Origin: Vreelandella maris
Lineage (GTDB): Bacteria; Pseudomonadota; Gammaproteobacteria; Pseudomonadales; Halomonadaceae
DNA length: 64,000 nucleotides
Assembly (NCBI RefSeq): GCF_013371085.1
Contig: NZ_JABWCV010000007.1
Location: 124,001 to 188,000 of the forward strand
Direction: 5' to 3'
This document shows, piece by piece, positions 8,017-19,620 of this stretch (positions are counted from its first letter, which is position 1; each line of letters begins with the position of its first letter). The translations under genes and the position numbers were made by a program. The notes under the pieces were generated by a model, which was not told the DNA's origin, did no database searches, and saw only the letters and a program-made list of their open reading frames with translations.

Positions 8017-9831
8017 ATGACCCAAGAAAACGATAGTAAAATCAAGCATATACGAAATTTCTCTATTATCGCACATATTGACCATGGTAAATCGACGCTC
8101 TCTGATCGTTTGATTCAGACCTGTGAAGGGTTAACGGAACGTGAGCTTAAAGAGCAAGTGCTCGATTCCATGGACATTGAGCGTGAGCGTGGTATTACCA
8201 TCAAGGCTCAGTCGGTGACGCTGGATTATACGGCTGCCGATGGCCAGGTTTATCAGCTCAACTTCATCGATACGCCGGGGCACGTTGATTTCTCTTACGA
8301 AGTTTCGCGTTCGCTCTACGCCTGTGAAGGTGCACTGCTGGTAGTTGATGCAGCGCAAGGCGTGGAAGCCCAGTCGGTGGCCAACTGCTATACCGCGATT
8401 GAACAAGGCCTAGAAGTTCTGCCGGTGCTTAACAAAATCGATTTGCCTCAGGCAGATTGCGACAAGGTTTCTCAGGAAATCGAAGAGATCATTGGCCTTG
8501 ATGCTACCGATGCCTGCCGGGTGTCGGCTAAAAGCGGTATTGGAATTGACACTCTGCTGGAACGCTTGGTGCGTGATATTCCGCCACCCAAAGGCGATCC
8601 CGATGCACCCCTGCAAGCGCTCATTATCGACTCCTGGTTTGATAACTATCTCGGCGTAGTCTCACTGGTGCGTCTATTTGATGGGACGCTGCGCAAAGGC
8701 GATAAGATCCGTATTAAATCGACGGGCCGCGACTGGGGCACGACGGAAGTGGGTATTTTTACCCCCCAGCGTAAACAGACTAATATCCTGCGTGCCGGTG
8801 AAGTTGGTTTTATTGTCGCTGGCATTAAGGAGATTCACGGGGCACCGGTGGGCGATACGATTACTCATACGAAAACCCCTGACGTCGCGCGCTTACCTGG
8901 TTTCCAAAAAGTGAAGCCACAGGTTTATGCCGGTATGTTCCCGGTCAGTGCGGATGATTACGAAGACTTCCGCGATGCGCTAGAAAAACTGGCGCTTAAT
9001 GATGCTTCGCTTGAATATGTGCCAGAGAACTCCGATGCCCTTGGCTTCGGTTTCCGTGTGGGCTTTCTTGGCACGCTACACATGGAAATTGTGCAGGAGC
9101 GCCTGGAGCGTGAGTATAATATTGACCTACTCACCACGGCGCCAACGGTTGTTTATGAACTAGCGATGAAAAACGGCGACGTTAACTACGTCTCCAACCC
9201 CTCCAAACTGCCTGACATGGCCGACGTAGATGAAATGCGCGAGCCGGTTGTCCGCGCCAGCATCCTGGTTCCCCAGGAGTATGTAGGCAACGTGATTACC
9301 GAGTGTGAACAGCGCCGGGGTACACAGCGGGATATGCAGTTCTTAGGCAACCAGATTCAACTGGCCTATGAGCTACCCATGTCAGAAGTGGTCATGGACT
9401 TCTTCGATCGCTTGAAATCTATATCGAAAGGGTATGCATCGCTTGAGTACAACTTCGAGCGATTTGAAGAGGCTAAATTGGTGCGTTTAGACGTGCTCAT
9501 TAACGGTGATAAAGTCGATGCATTAGCCGTCATTATCCACCGTGACCATGCCCACCCTCGTGGCCGTTTACTGGTGGAAAAAATGAAAGAGCTAATTCCA
9601 CGGCAAATGTTTGATGTGGCTATCCAGGCCGCTATCGGTGGTCAGGTAGTCGCGCGCTCGACGGTCAAGGCACTACGCAAAAATGTGACCGCTAAGTGTT
9701 ACGGTGGCGATGTCAGCCGTAAGAAGAAACTGCTCGAGAAACAGAAAGCGGGTAAGAAACGCATGAAACAAGTGGGGCGTGTGGAAATTCCCCAGGATGC
9801 CTTCCTTGCTGTGCTCAAGGTAAACGACTAG
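8017..9831 (+). CDS. lepA: Elongation factor 4 (LepA), ribosome back-translocase GTPase
   Basis: 604 residues. GTPase motifs: [10 protein letters not shown] (P-loop), [11 protein letters not shown] (switch I), DTPGHVDF (G3), NKIDLP (G4). The LepA-specific C-terminal domain is seen in [22 protein letters not shown]. It acts on ribosomes with misplaced tRNAs or under ionic stress. It begins a conserved operon with lepB 15 bases downstream, followed by rnc, era and recO. Confidence 0.97.
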   Translation: MTQENDSKIKHIRNFSIIAHIDHGKSTLSDRLIQTCEGLTERELKEQVLDSMDIERERGITIKAQSVTLDYTAADGQVYQLNFIDTPGHVDFSYEVSRSLYACEGALLVVDAAQGVEAQSVANCYTAIEQGLEVLPVLNKIDLPQADCDKVSQEIEEIIGLDATDACRVSAKSGIGIDTLLERLVRDIPPPKGDPDAPLQALIIDSWFDNYLGVVSLVRLFDGTLRKGDKIRIKSTGRDWGTTEVGIFTPQRKQTNILRAGEVGFIVAGIKEIHGAPVGDTITHTKTPDVARLPGFQKVKPQVYAGMFPVSADDYEDFRDALEKLALNDASLEYVPENSDALGFGFRVGFLGTLHMEIVQERLEREYNIDLLTTAPTVVYELAMKNGDVNYVSNPSKLPDMADVDEMREPVVRASILVPQEYVGNVITECEQRRGTQRDMQFLGNQIQLAYELPMSEVVMDFFDRLKSISKGYASLEYNFERFEEAKLVRLDVLINGDKVDALAVIIHRDHAHPRGRLLVEKMKELIPRQMFDVAIQAAIGGQVVARSTVKALRKNVTAKCYGGDVSRKKKLLEKQKAGKKRMKQVGRVEIPQDAFLAVLKVND

Positions 9832-9846
9832 GAAAGAACACCACCC

Positions 9847-10650
9847 ATGGATTTTTCATTACTTTTGGTACTCGCCGTTGCGCTTTCGGGCGTTGTTTAC
9901 CTGTTGGACGTGCTGGTATTAAAACCCAAGCGCCGTCAACGTTTCGCCACAGCAGAGGCCAATACCAAGGAAGGACTTGACCCTGCTACCAGTGAAAAAC
10001 TGCTTAAAGAACCTTGGCCGGTCGACTACGCACGTTCATTTTTTCCGGTGCTATTGGTCGTGCTGTTGGTACGTAGTTTTGTCATTGAACCCTTCCAAAT
10101 TCCCTCGGGTTCAATGCGACCAACGCTCGAAGTAGGCGACTTTATTCTAGTTAACAAATTCGCTTACGGATTACGATTACCCGTGGTGAATACTCGCTTT
10201 ATTGAAGTAGATGATCCGGAGCGTGGCGACGTGATGGTGTTTCGTTTCCCAGGTGAACCGTCGGTGAATTTCATCAAGCGTGTGGTTGGCATGCCAGGGG
10301 ATCGTATCCGTTATGAAGGCAAACAGCTCTTTATCAACGGTGAAGCGGTGGCTAAAGAGTTGATTGAAGAGGGCCCCGAAGGTTCTCCCCAGCAGCTATT
10401 ATTAGCTGAACGCCTTGGCGACGCTGAGCACTTTATTTATAACAACCCCCGCGACCCAGGCCCGCAGATGCGTGAAGTAGAAGTGCCAGAAGGGCACTAT
10501 TTCATGATGGGTGATAACCGAGACCACTCCAACGACAGCCGCTATTGGGGCTTTGTGCCGGAAGAGAATATTGTTGGCCGTGCGTTTGGAGTATGGATGC
10601 ATTGGGATGGCGGGTTGCCAAGTTTTACCAGCGTGCGGCGTATTGAATGA
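9847..10650 (+). CDS. lepB: Signal peptidase I (LepB)
   Basis: Inner-membrane serine protease that removes signal peptides from exported preproteins. 267 residues, with two N-terminal membrane helices (about 3-24 and 63-80), catalytic Ser89 in QIPSGSMRPT and general base Lys144 in NFIKRVVGMPGD, and the C-terminal GDNRDHSNDSRYWGFVP box. Standard position after lepA. Confidence 0.97.
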   Translation: MDFSLLLVLAVALSGVVYLLDVLVLKPKRRQRFATAEANTKEGLDPATSEKLLKEPWPVDYARSFFPVLLVVLLVRSFVIEPFQIPSGSMRPTLEVGDFILVNKFAYGLRLPVVNTRFIEVDDPERGDVMVFRFPGEPSVNFIKRVVGMPGDRIRYEGKQLFINGEAVAKELIEEGPEGSPQQLLLAERLGDAEHFIYNNPRDPGPQMREVEVPEGHYFMMGDNRDHSNDSRYWGFVPEENIVGRAFGVWMHWDGGLPSFTSVRRIE

Positions 10651-10717
10651 AGCACCTGCTTAGATTGTGGTTAGTCAGTTATGTCACTTTAGTTAACGTC
10701 AATGACGTAGGAGAGCT

Positions 10718-11410
10718 GTGAGTAATTCCTTGAACGCTTTTTGCCGACGAATCGGCCATACCTTTGGCGATGATACGTTATTGGAATTGGCCTTGACCCA
10801 CCGCAGCTTCGGTGGTCGTAACAATGAGCGCCTGGAATTCCTGGGTGACTCCATTGTCAATTTTGTGATCGCCGAGGCGCTGTTTCAGCGCTTCCCCCAG
10901 GCTCGTGAAGGTCAGCTTTCACGTCTGCGTGCGCGGTTGGTGAAAGGCCAAACGCTGGCGGAGCTTGCCCGGGAAATGGAGTTCGGTGAGTGCTTGCGGC
11001 TAGGCTCTGGTGAGATGAAAAGCGGTGGGCATCGCCGTGAATCGATCCTGGCGGACGCGGTTGAAGCCATCATTGGTGCTATCTATCTGGATGCCGGTAT
11101 GGATGTGGTGCGTGACCGTGTATTGGATTGGTATGCAGAGCGATTGGAAAATATCTCGTTGCAAGATACCCAAAAGGACCCCAAAACGCGTTTGCAAGAG
11201 TTTTTGCAGTCGCGTCAAGCCGCCTTGCCGCGCTATGAAGTTGTCTGCGTGAAGGGCGAGGCGCATGCCCAGACCTTTACCGTGGAGTGCTACATTGACC
11301 TGCTGGTTGAGCATACCACTGGTAAGGGCCCTAGCCGCCGTCATGCTGAACAGCAAGCAGCAGAAGAAGCACTGTCGTACCTCGAAAAAAGCCCTGGAGA
11401 AAAATCATGA
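10718..11410 (+). CDS. rnc: Ribonuclease III
   Basis: Double-stranded RNA endonuclease for rRNA processing and mRNA turnover. 230 residues: catalytic domain with the signature [19 protein letters not shown] (about 38-56) and [15 protein letters not shown], then a double-stranded RNA-binding domain (about 155-225) ending in [18 protein letters not shown]. The GTG start at 10718 is preceded by TAGGAGAG. The last codons overlap era by 4 bases, implying translational coupling. Confidence 0.96.
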   Translation: MSNSLNAFCRRIGHTFGDDTLLELALTHRSFGGRNNERLEFLGDSIVNFVIAEALFQRFPQAREGQLSRLRARLVKGQTLAELAREMEFGECLRLGSGEMKSGGHRRESILADAVEAIIGAIYLDAGMDVVRDRVLDWYAERLENISLQDTQKDPKTRLQEFLQSRQAALPRYEVVCVKGEAHAQTFTVECYIDLLVEHTTGKGPSRRHAEQQAAEEALSYLEKSPGEKS

Positions 11411-12306
11411 GCCAAACCTGCGGATTCGTTGCCATCGTTGGCCGACCCAACGTGGGCAAATCGACCCTCATGAACCGTATTTTGGGGCAGAAAATATCGA
11501 TTACCTCACGGCGCCCGCAAACCACGCGCCACCAGGTAATGGGTATTAAAACGGAGAATGAGACCCAGTTCATCTACGTCGATACGCCGGGCATGCACAT
11601 CATGTCCAAGGACCGTAATAAGGCGATCAACCGCTTTATGAACCAGGCGGCTACCCAGGCACTGCGTGACGTAGATTGTGTGGTGTTTATTATCGACCGC
11701 ACTCGCTGGACCGAAGAAGACCAGGCGGTGTTGAAGCGCCTGGAACACGTCAAAGCGCCGGTTATTTTGGCGGTCAATAAAGTCGACCGTCTCGGCGAGA
11801 AAGGCGATCTTTTACCGTGGTTGGCTGAGGTGGGTGCTCGACGCGACTTCGCTGCCATCGTGCCAATCTCAGCTAAACATGGCACCCAGGTGGATACCTT
11901 GGAAGAGGAGGTGGCCAAGCATCTCCCTGAAAGTGTTCACTTCTTCCCAGAAGACCAGATTACCGATAAAAGTCTGCGCTTTATGGCCGCTGAGCTGGTA
12001 CGTGAAAAAGTAATGCGCCAGTTGGGCGACGAGCTTCCTTACCAGATGACCGTTGAAATTGAAGAGTTCCGCGAGACCGAACGTGTGACACATATCAGCG
12101 CACTCATCCTTGTTGAGCGGCAGGGGCAAAAAGTTATTTTGATTGGCGAAAACGGCGACCGACTCAAGAGTATTGGTCGTGAAGCACGCCTTGATATGGA
12201 GCGCGCGCTGGGCACCAAAGTCATGCTGAATCTCTGGGTGAAAGTGAAGCGTGGTTGGTCGGATGACGAGCGCGCCTTGAAAAGCCTGGGTTACGACCTC
12301 GATTGA
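11407..12306 (+). CDS. era: GTPase Era
   Basis: Ribosome-assembly GTPase that binds the 3' end of 16S rRNA. 299 residues: [14 protein letters not shown] (P-loop), DTPGMH (G3), NKVDRL (G4), and a C-terminal KH domain with [19 protein letters not shown]. It overlaps rnc at its start and recO at its end, as in the canonical rnc-era-recO operon. Confidence 0.97.
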   Translation: MSQTCGFVAIVGRPNVGKSTLMNRILGQKISITSRRPQTTRHQVMGIKTENETQFIYVDTPGMHIMSKDRNKAINRFMNQAATQALRDVDCVVFIIDRTRWTEEDQAVLKRLEHVKAPVILAVNKVDRLGEKGDLLPWLAEVGARRDFAAIVPISAKHGTQVDTLEEEVAKHLPESVHFFPEDQITDKSLRFMAAELVREKVMRQLGDELPYQMTVEIEEFRETERVTHISALILVERQGQKVILIGENGDRLKSIGREARLDMERALGTKVMLNLWVKVKRGWSDDERALKSLGYDLD

Positions 12307-13010
12307 GTGTAGCGATGGCGCCTGAGCCGGCTTTCTTGCTTCATCGTCGGCCTTACCGTGAAACCAGTGCGCTGGTAGATCTACTAACCCTTGACCACGG
12401 CAGAGTGCGTGCTGTCGCCCATGGTGGACAACGGCCCGGCTCAAAATCTCGCCAACGTTTGCAGCCTTTTACACCGCTATTCGTGACGTGGCAGGGCAGC
12501 CGTGATTTAAAGCGGCTGACGCTGATGGAATCACGCGGCCAAACGGCATTATTAGCGGGTGAAGGCTTGCTATGTGGGCTTTACGCTAATGAAATCGCCA
12601 CTCGACTATTGCCGCTTGAGTTGCCAGCCTCTGATGTATTCGCCTTTTATACAGCGCTACTGGAAGCGTTGCCAGCGCCCGCTGAGAGGGCGTTGGCATT
12701 GCGCCGTTATGAGTGGGCGCTATTGGAAGCGCTTGAAGCAACGCCGCAGTTTACAACACCGGAGGGCAGCGTTTTGGACCCCCAACTGCGCTATCGTTTT
12801 GATGCAGCGACGCGCGCTTTTTCCCCGGCCGAACGCGGTTTAGATGGCCGCACGCTGCGTTATATTGAACAGGGTGACTGGCAGCATGAAGGGCTCGCTA
12901 ACGCTTTGAAGGCAGTGATGCGTGCCGCACTGGCACCGCACCTGGGTTCCACCGTCTTACGCTCGCGGGAATTAATGCTCGATTTAGCGCGACGTCGCCA
13001 TCGTCCTTAA
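12303..13010 (+). CDS. recO: DNA repair protein RecO
   Basis: Recombination mediator that loads RecA on SSB-coated DNA with RecR. 235 residues with the OB-fold N-terminus ([31 protein letters not shown]) and the alpha-helical C-terminal part ([14 protein letters not shown]). The TTG at 12303 overlaps the era stop; ATG 12315 would remove only four residues and is equally plausible. No zinc cysteine cluster is visible, as is usual for gammaproteobacterial RecO. Confidence 0.93.
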   Translation: MSVAMAPEPAFLLHRRPYRETSALVDLLTLDHGRVRAVAHGGQRPGSKSRQRLQPFTPLFVTWQGSRDLKRLTLMESRGQTALLAGEGLLCGLYANEIATRLLPLELPASDVFAFYTALLEALPAPAERALALRRYEWALLEALEATPQFTTPEGSVLDPQLRYRFDAATRAFSPAERGLDGRTLRYIEQGDWQHEGLANALKAVMRAALAPHLGSTVLRSRELMLDLARRRHRP

Positions 13011-13062
13011 TGATTGAATTTCTTGCTCACAAACTCTTACTTATCGCTGCGCTGGAGGCACT

Positions 13063-13893
13063 ATGCACCCCCCTCGGATACTGTTAGGCGTCAATATTGA
13101 CCACATTGCGACACTTCGCCAAGCCCGAGGTACCCGCTACCCTGATCCTGTTCAAGCCGCGCTAGTGGCAGAAGAGGCGGGGGCTGATGGTATTACGGTG
13201 CATTTGCGTGAGGACCGTCGTCATATTCAGCCTCGTGATGTGCGTATTCTGGCCGAAGTGCTTAATACCCGCATGAACCTGGAAATGGCGGTTACCGAGG
13301 AGATGCTGGCGCTGGCTGAAGACGTGCGTCCAGCCCATGTTTGTCTGGTACCTGAGAAGCGTGAAGAACTGACTACTGAAGGTGGCCTGGATGTGGTCGG
13401 CGGCTTTGACGCTATTGCCAGCGCCTGCCAGCGATTGAGCGCAGCGGGCTGCGACGTCTCTCTGTTTATCGATCCTGACGTAGAGCAGATCGATGCTGCC
13501 CAGCGCGCCGGGGCTCCTACCATCGAGCTGCACACGGGCGCTTACGCAGAAGCTCGGCCAGGCAGCGATGCGGCGAATGCGGAGTATCACCGCTTAACAG
13601 CTGCCGCCACGCATGCTGTCTCACTAGGATTGGTGGTCAATGCTGGTCACGGCTTGCACTACCATAACGTTGAAGCCATTGCGGCATTGCCAGGCGTCAA
13701 CGAGCTTAATATTGGTCATGCCATTATTGCCCGTGCGCTGTTTGTTGGCTTGAAAGAGGCCGTACAAGAAATGAAACGCTTGATTGTCGCAGGCCAAGAG
13801 GCAGGGCTAATGGCAGCTCTCGATGCCCACGATCATGAGCACGACCATGAGCATACAGAGGACCATGTGCATAACGGATGCTGCGGGCATTGA
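13063..13893 (+). CDS. pdxJ: Pyridoxine 5'-phosphate synthase PdxJ with histidine-rich C-terminal tail
   Basis: Last ring-closing step of vitamin B6 synthesis: joins 3-amino-1-hydroxyacetone phosphate and 1-deoxyxylulose 5-phosphate. The TIM-barrel part is typical ([68 protein letters not shown]). At 276 residues it is about 30 longer than E. coli PdxJ (243). The last 22 residues (about 255-276) contain eight histidines and two adjacent cysteines, ending HNGCCGH, and look like a metal-binding tail. It follows recO and precedes acpS. Confidence 0.95.
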   Translation: MHPPRILLGVNIDHIATLRQARGTRYPDPVQAALVAEEAGADGITVHLREDRRHIQPRDVRILAEVLNTRMNLEMAVTEEMLALAEDVRPAHVCLVPEKREELTTEGGLDVVGGFDAIASACQRLSAAGCDVSLFIDPDVEQIDAAQRAGAPTIELHTGAYAEARPGSDAANAEYHRLTAAATHAVSLGLVVNAGHGLHYHNVEAIAALPGVNELNIGHAIIARALFVGLKEAVQEMKRLIVAGQEAGLMAALDAHDHEHDHEHTEDHVHNGCCGH

Positions 13894-13914
13894 TCAAAGA
13901 TTGACTCTCACACG

Positions 13915-13942
13915 TTGACTATTCAGGGGTTGGCTATTCAGG
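13915..13942 (+). repeat. Short tandem repeat between pdxJ and acpS
   Basis: TTGACTATTCAGG (13915-13927) and TTGGCTATTCAGG (13930-13942) are 13-base units with one mismatch, 15 bases apart, in the 76-base pdxJ-acpS spacer. Likely a local duplication. Confidence 0.5.
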
Positions 13943-13969
13943 AGTCCATATTAAGAGGTTTTTTAGGCG

Positions 13970-14347
13970 ATGATTGTGGGTATTGGCTCCGATATAGCTC
14001 GTATTGAGCGCTTTACGCGGGCGGTGCAGCGGCACGGCCCGCGCTTTGCGCAGCGAATTTTAGGGCCTGAAGAGCATGCACTTTGGCTCCAGAAATCCCA
14101 GCCTGCCGCCTTCCTCGCCAAACGTTTTGCTGCCAAGGAGGCGTTCGTTAAAGCGCTAGGGCTTGGCCTGCGCCACGGAATGCAGTGGTGTGATATCCAG
14201 GTGCTTAATGATGCCTTGGGTAAGCCTTACTTCGTGCTTGACGGTAAAGCAGAGCGGCTACTCCAGGCGGCAGGCGTCACGGCGAGTCATATCACCTTGA
14301 GTGACGAAGCCGAGTACGCGGTTGCTTTTGTGGTGCTGGAACGCTAA
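13970..14347 (+). CDS. acpS: Holo-[acyl-carrier-protein] synthase
   Basis: Transfers 4'-phosphopantetheine from CoA to apo-ACP for fatty acid synthesis. 125 residues, the usual size, with MIVGIGSDIARIERF at the start (metal-binding Asp8) and the second motif FLAKRFAAKEAFVKALG. It follows pdxJ, as in many proteobacteria. Confidence 0.96.
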   Translation: MIVGIGSDIARIERFTRAVQRHGPRFAQRILGPEEHALWLQKSQPAAFLAKRFAAKEAFVKALGLGLRHGMQWCDIQVLNDALGKPYFVLDGKAERLLQAAGVTASHITLSDEAEYAVAFVVLER

Positions 14348-14404
14348 TAGCCAGCCAAGACAGGACGAAGCTTTGGTCTTGGTCTTTAGGCATTAGTTAT
14401 TGGC

Positions 14405-17137
14405 TTAGGACCTGAGTAAAAACGGGCGGTGTGCTTTTAGTCGTGCCATTGCACGATATAAGTCCTCCAGTAGCCCCTCTACATGGTCTAAGCCGCTGGT
14501 CCGCAGCCGTGTCTCCAGTGTCTCTACCAGCAATGCCAGCTCCGGCGCGCCGCAGTAGCGGCTGGCGCCATTCAATCCGTGGACCCAATCGAGCAGCATC
14601 GGCAAATTTTGCTGCGCAAAAGCGCTACGCATGTGGTGTTCGCTTTCATCCAAGCTGTCGATCAAACGTTTTAGCTGCTCCCGTGCGAGGTACTCTTTAC
14701 CGCCTGCTAGGCGGGCGCCTATCTCAAGATCCACAACGGGTAGCTTGGCGGGCGTCGTGTGGCTAAATGACTTAATAGTGGTTTTGCTACTGCTCGTTGA
14801 AGAAGGCGTTTCATTGCTGTCGGCTAGCTGATGGGTAATCCCCAAAAAGCGATGCAGCAGTTGATGTAGCTGTGCCTCATCAATGGGTTTTATCAGGACG
14901 TCATCAAGGCCTTCGGCGAGCCACTTTTGGCGTTCACTGCTAAGGACATGAGCGGTGACCGCTATAATGGGGCAGCGAGCCCATGTACTGCTGAGTCGGC
15001 GCAACGCTTGGGTGGTTTGTACACCATCCATGCCAGGCATACGAATATCCATCAGCACCATATCTACGTTGCTGGTTCGCGCAAACTCTAGTGCTTGGTG
15101 GCCACTTTCTAATGCCGTGATATGCAGGGCGGGATCTTCAAGCATATTTTTGAGCAGCTCACGGTTCGGCGCATTGTCATCCACAATCAATAACTTGACG
15201 GGTTGAGACGACGCTGGCAGAGCGGCTAACGGCCCAGGCTTCTTATCGGACACGAACGCCGGCAGCAGTATTTGCTTAAGCGATGCCACCAATTGAGCGC
15301 GTGAAAAGGGTTTGTAAAGCGTTTCACCGCCCTGGGGTAATCGTAAAGGGGGCAGGTCAAAACTGTTGCCGTTGGCTAAAATCAATACAGGGCAAGGCGT
15401 TTGATCAATGACTTTTTGCCAGTAGCGGTGGCGCTCGGGCGTATAATCACTGTGCTCCAACCCCAATATCAGCAGTTGTGCCGGCTCCGGGGCATCAAAC
15501 GCAATCGGTTGCGCTTCCCAGCGTTGCAGCAAATGCTCCAACACATGGCGAGTAGGCGCATGTGTTTCATAGAGGCAAATAGTGGGGTTGGCTAGGCTAA
15601 TCTCCGCTGGTCGTTCGATCGCTTTGTGAGCCAGCAGGGGCAGTGTAAAGGAGAAAGTGGTGCCTTGGCCCAGTACACTCTCCAGCTCAATCTCGCCACC
15701 CATGCGCTCAATGAGCTGGCGGCAGATAGTAAGCCCCAGGCCACTGCCGCCAAACTCGCGCGAATGGCTGGGTTCAGCCTGGGAAAAGGCGCTAAATAAG
15801 GCCTTCTGATGGGCATCACTAAGACCAATTCCGGTGTCACTAACGCTGAGGTTAAGCACGACATGCTGGCCTTCCTGGTTATCCAGCATGACACGCACAA
15901 TCACGTCACCTTCATGAGTGAATTTGAGCGCATTACCAATCAAGTTATTTAACACTTGATGAATACGCAACGGATCACCGCTCAGTGGTGTAGGGACATC
16001 GTCATACACCATCGCCACTAGGTGTAACTGCTTGCGCTGGGCTTCAGGCGCGTGAAGTCCTATCACTTCATCAACCAGTGCGACGATATCAATATCCGCT
16101 TCTTCAAGGGTAAGGCGATTGGCCTCAAGCTTGGAAAAGTCGAGCACATCGTTAACCAACATAAGCAGGTTGTCGCAAGCGCGATGCACGTGCTGCAACC
16201 ATTCCTGCTGGCGGGTATCCAGCGATGAACGGCCCAGCAGTCGGCAAAACCCAATAATGCCGTTGAGTGGGGTGCGAATCTCATGGCTCATGTTGGCTAA
16301 GAATTCGGATTTCACCGCATTCGCCCGCAAAGCGCTGCGGTGGGCCAAATCGAGCTTTATATTCTGCTCCTCAATGGTTTCCATGGATTCTTGCAGTTCG
16401 CTGGTGGCCTGCTCAATTTGCGTTTGCATATCCCGCTGGGCCTGCTGAAAGTGTTCAGCGAGGGTATTAATGTGGCTAGTCAGGTGGTTAAGTTCCGCCG
16501 CATTAGAAGGCATCAGATGTAGCCGATAGTCACCGCGGGATAGGCGATAAAGCGCTTGGTTAGCTTCTTCGATAGGGCGGGTGGCATAGCGACTGATGGC
16601 GAAGGCGATTAAAAACATCAGCAGGCCAAGCAACATGCCGCCTAAGCTAAGACTAGCAATCAATTTATAACGGCCCAGGGTGAGCGCTCGGGTGTCCATT
16701 TCAATAACCAGCCAGCCTGCGCTACTACTGACCGCACTGACTAAGCTTGTATTGGGCTGGGTAACCGCTAACGGTAAGCGCAGTCGCCAAGCCTCTTCTT
16801 CCATGAGCAGTTGGCTGCTAGCTGGCGCTTCCAGAGTGGGTTGCGCAGCGTTGCCCAGTAATAAAAGACGATCGCCTTGCGCATCAAAAAGCGCAACCGC
16901 CCGCAATCCTCTCATGGTGAGAAGTTGGCGGGCCAGGGCCTCAAGACGCTGAGAATCACTCTGTGCGACCGCGTCAGCAAAACTGGGCAACAGCAGCTCG
17001 CCAGCATTTTCTAAGCGTTCTTGCTGTGCCGCCCGAGCTTCCGTATCACTCTGTATGACCAGTAATACAGCCATCATGGCGTACACCAGGAGCGGGAAAC
17101 CGAGTAGGGCAAATAGAAGACGGGTATTCAATGACAT
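14405..17137 (-). CDS. barA: Hybrid sensor histidine kinase BarA/GacS
   Basis: Tripartite phosphorelay kinase, expected to feed the response regulator UvrY/GacA and the Csr/Rsm small RNAs. 910 residues: membrane helices at about 6-28 and 160-181 bordering a periplasmic sensor, HAMP, coiled coil, HisKA with His285 ([12 protein letters not shown]), ATPase domain ([32 protein letters not shown]), a degenerate receiver-like segment, a true receiver ([27 protein letters not shown]), and a C-terminal Hpt domain with [15 protein letters not shown]. Monocistronic, convergent to acpS and divergent from cysM. Confidence 0.94.
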   Translation of the reverse strand: MSLNTRLLFALLGFPLLVYAMMAVLLVIQSDTEARAAQQERLENAGELLLPSFADAVAQSDSQRLEALARQLLTMRGLRAVALFDAQGDRLLLLGNAAQPTLEAPASSQLLMEEEAWRLRLPLAVTQPNTSLVSAVSSSAGWLVIEMDTRALTLGRYKLIASLSLGGMLLGLLMFLIAFAISRYATRPIEEANQALYRLSRGDYRLHLMPSNAAELNHLTSHINTLAEHFQQAQRDMQTQIEQATSELQESMETIEEQNIKLDLAHRSALRANAVKSEFLANMSHEIRTPLNGIIGFCRLLGRSSLDTRQQEWLQHVHRACDNLLMLVNDVLDFSKLEANRLTLEEADIDIVALVDEVIGLHAPEAQRKQLHLVAMVYDDVPTPLSGDPLRIHQVLNNLIGNALKFTHEGDVIVRVMLDNQEGQHVVLNLSVSDTGIGLSDAHQKALFSAFSQAEPSHSREFGGSGLGLTICRQLIERMGGEIELESVLGQGTTFSFTLPLLAHKAIERPAEISLANPTICLYETHAPTRHVLEHLLQRWEAQPIAFDAPEPAQLLILGLEHSDYTPERHRYWQKVIDQTPCPVLILANGNSFDLPPLRLPQGGETLYKPFSRAQLVASLKQILLPAFVSDKKPGPLAALPASSQPVKLLIVDDNAPNRELLKNMLEDPALHITALESGHQALEFARTSNVDMVLMDIRMPGMDGVQTTQALRRLSSTWARCPIIAVTAHVLSSERQKWLAEGLDDVLIKPIDEAQLHQLLHRFLGITHQLADSNETPSSTSSSKTTIKSFSHTTPAKLPVVDLEIGARLAGGKEYLAREQLKRLIDSLDESEHHMRSAFAQQNLPMLLDWVHGLNGASRYCGAPELALLVETLETRLRTSGLDHVEGLLEDLYRAMARLKAHRPFLLRS

Positions 17138-17228
17138 GAAAAGAAGCTCGCTGATTCAATGAGGTTGCCTGTCCAGGTCAAGGCAGCACCGATATAATGC
17201 AGCATAACGGTTACGATAAGGAATTTTC

Positions 17229-18137
17229 ATGAACGATCTTAAGGGCTATCCCACGTTGGAAGAGACTGTTGGCAACACGCCATTAGTGCGCCTGAAGCGC
17301 ATTAGCGCCGGTCGCAACAATACCCTGCTGGCCAAGCTTGAAGGCAATAACCCAGCGGGTTCGGTCAAGGATCGTCCCGCACTCTCCATGATCAGCGAGG
17401 CGGAAGCCCGTGGTGATATTACCCCCGGCGATACGCTGATTGAGGCAACCTCAGGTAATACCGGTATTGCGTTGGCTATGGCGGCGGCGATCAAAGGCTA
17501 CAAAATGGTACTCGTGATGCCGGAAAACGCCTCGGAAGAGCGTAAGCAGGCGATGGCAGCCTATGGGGCCAAACTCATTTCGGCCAGTAAAGCCGGTGGC
17601 ATGGAGGAAGCTCGGGATATAGCGGATGACATGATCGCCAGTGGCGAGGGAAAACCGCTCAATCAGTTCGCCAACCCGGACAACCCGTTGGCGCACTATC
17701 GCACCACTGGCCCTGAAGTATGGCAACAAACCGGTGGCGAAGTGACTCACTTTGTAAGCTCAATGGGCACCACGGGCACTATCATGGGCGTGTCACGCTA
17801 TTTAAAAGAGCAGAACCCGGCTATCCAGATTGTCGGGTTGCAGCCCGCCGATGGCGCCAGCATTCCTGGTATTCGTCGCTGGCCAAAAGAGTACCTTCCC
17901 GCCATCTTTGAAGCGCCTCGGGTGGATGTCACGCTTGATATCGGCCAGCAAGAAGCCGAAGAGCATATGCGTCGTCTTGCCCGCGAAGAGGGTATTCTGG
18001 CCGGAGTTTCATCAGGTGGTAGCTTGGCAGGCGCGCTGCGCATTGCCGAGCAAACTGAAAATGCGGTCATTGTGTTTATTGTCTGTGACCGCGGTGACCG
18101 CTATCTCTCTACTGGCCTATTTGCCCCAGGAGTATAA
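17229..18137 (+). CDS. cysM: Cysteine synthase B (O-acetylserine sulfhydrylase)
   Basis: PLP enzyme making cysteine from O-acetylserine and sulfide or thiosulfate. 302 residues, with the PLP lysine Lys47 in NPAGSVKDRPALSM, TSGNTGIALAM, SSMGTTGTIMGVSRYL and GVSSGGSLAGALR. The length and the SVKDRPA context fit CysM rather than CysK. The relation to barA upstream and rlmD 3 bases downstream matches the order seen in Pseudomonas. Confidence 0.94.
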   Translation: MNDLKGYPTLEETVGNTPLVRLKRISAGRNNTLLAKLEGNNPAGSVKDRPALSMISEAEARGDITPGDTLIEATSGNTGIALAMAAAIKGYKMVLVMPENASEERKQAMAAYGAKLISASKAGGMEEARDIADDMIASGEGKPLNQFANPDNPLAHYRTTGPEVWQQTGGEVTHFVSSMGTTGTIMGVSRYLKEQNPAIQIVGLQPADGASIPGIRRWPKEYLPAIFEAPRVDVTLDIGQQEAEEHMRRLAREEGILAGVSSGGSLAGALRIAEQTENAVIVFIVCDRGDRYLSTGLFAPGV

Positions 18138-18139
18138 CC

Positions 18140-19543
18140 ATGGCCATGTTGGGAAAAAGGCGGCCGTCTAGGCCCGCGTCAGGTCATTCTGGGCTTGCTG
18201 GAACGCCAGGCGGCAAAACGCGTCATACAGCTACAGATAATGATACGTCGCCCTTGGTGATTGAGCGCTTAGCGCACGATGGCCGTGGCGTCGCCCACTC
18301 AGCCAACGGTAAAACCGTGTTTGTTGATCAGGCGTTGCCCGGTGAACAGGTTGAGGTGGCGACTCATCTGACGCGCAAACGCTTTGACGAAGCGCATATA
18401 AAATCACTGCTAACGTCCTCTGATCAGCGTGTTAAGCCCCCGTGCCCGCATTTTGGCCACTGTGGCGGCTGCGATTTACAGCATTTAAATATTGATGCCC
18501 AGCGCACCCACAAGCGTGAGGTGGTGCGCGACCTGTTTGCGCGTCAAGGCATCACGCTAGGCGAGATTGGCTCGATTCAGGGCGATGCTCAGGGCTATCG
18601 GCGTCGTGCACGGCTAGGCGTCAAGGTAGATAGCCAGGGCAATACGCGCCTCGGCTTTCGTGCTGCCCATAGCCATCGCTTAGTCGATATTGAGCGCTGT
18701 CCGGTGTTGGTTGATTCCTTACAGCAGTTGTTAACGCCACTACGCGAGTTGCTCCAACGCTTAGATGCTCCGCGCCATGTGGGTCACATAGAATTGCTGG
18801 CAACGGCGACCACCCAAGTAGTACTGGTTCGTCAACTCAAAGAGCACCTTCAGGATGCCGAGCGCTGGCAAGCCTTTGCCCAGCAGCATCAAGTGGCCTT
18901 AGGCACTTGGTTGGGGCGTGAAACACCCACGCTGCACTGGCATGGCGCGCCCCCGGTGCTGGAAGAGTCGCTAACACTCAACGACCAGCCACCGCTAACA
19001 CTGAGTTTTGCCCCAGGCGATTTTTTACAGGTCAACGCCCAGGTTAACCAGCAAATGGTTGCCCAAGTGATGCAATGGTTGGCGCCCAAGCCAGGGCAAA
19101 AGCTGCTCGATCTGTTTGCAGGTATCGGGAATTTCAGCTTGCCCATCGCCGCGGCGGGTGCTGAAGTGCACGCAGTGGAGGGCAATCCTGCCATGGTGGC
19201 GCGGATTGCGATAAATGCTAAAAACAACGCGCTGATGGTTAGCGGCCAACAGGCCGACTTGAACGACTCCGCCAGCGTTAAAGAGCTGCTATCTGCTCAT
19301 CGTGATAGTGATGCGCTAGTGCTTGATCCGCCGCGCAGCGGTGGGGAAGCAATTTGTCAGGCGCTGGCGCGCCACCCGGTGCCCAGAGTGGTCTATATTT
19401 CTTGTGATCCCGCAACGCTTGCCCGGGATGCGGCACATCTTGTGCGTGCGGGTTACCGGGTTAAGCAAGTAGCAGTGGCAGATATGTTCCTTCACACTGC
19501 GCATATGGAAACACTAATGTTGTTTGAAAATGATGCTGTTTGA
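18140..19543 (+). CDS. rlmD: 23S rRNA (uracil-1939-C5) methyltransferase RlmD
   Basis: SAM-dependent rRNA methyltransferase (formerly RumA). 467 residues: TRAM domain (LVIERLAHDGRGVAHSANGK), iron-sulfur cysteines in CPHFGHCGGCDLQHL with a further Cys in RLVDIERCPVL, SAM motif LDLFAGIGNFSLPIAAAG, and catalytic Cys in VYISCDPATLARD. It starts 3 bases after cysM, so it is probably cotranscribed with cysM and relA. Confidence 0.94.
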   Translation: MAMLGKRRPSRPASGHSGLAGTPGGKTRHTATDNDTSPLVIERLAHDGRGVAHSANGKTVFVDQALPGEQVEVATHLTRKRFDEAHIKSLLTSSDQRVKPPCPHFGHCGGCDLQHLNIDAQRTHKREVVRDLFARQGITLGEIGSIQGDAQGYRRRARLGVKVDSQGNTRLGFRAAHSHRLVDIERCPVLVDSLQQLLTPLRELLQRLDAPRHVGHIELLATATTQVVLVRQLKEHLQDAERWQAFAQQHQVALGTWLGRETPTLHWHGAPPVLEESLTLNDQPPLTLSFAPGDFLQVNAQVNQQMVAQVMQWLAPKPGQKLLDLFAGIGNFSLPIAAAGAEVHAVEGNPAMVARIAINAKNNALMVSGQQADLNDSASVKELLSAHRDSDALVLDPPRSGGEAICQALARHPVPRVVYISCDPATLARDAAHLVRAGYRVKQVAVADMFLHTAHMETLMLFENDAV

Positions 19544-19620
19544 AGCTGATGCAGCTAAATGCGTCAAGCCACGGTGACAGCCGTGTGGAGATCGTCCCCC
19601 AGAATGGATGAGTGATAGTC

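Noticed and set aside
10687-10706. AGTTAACGTCAATGACG before rnc as another LiuR site
   Set aside because: It resembles one half of the motif but lacks dyad symmetry, and rnc has no link to branched-chain metabolism.
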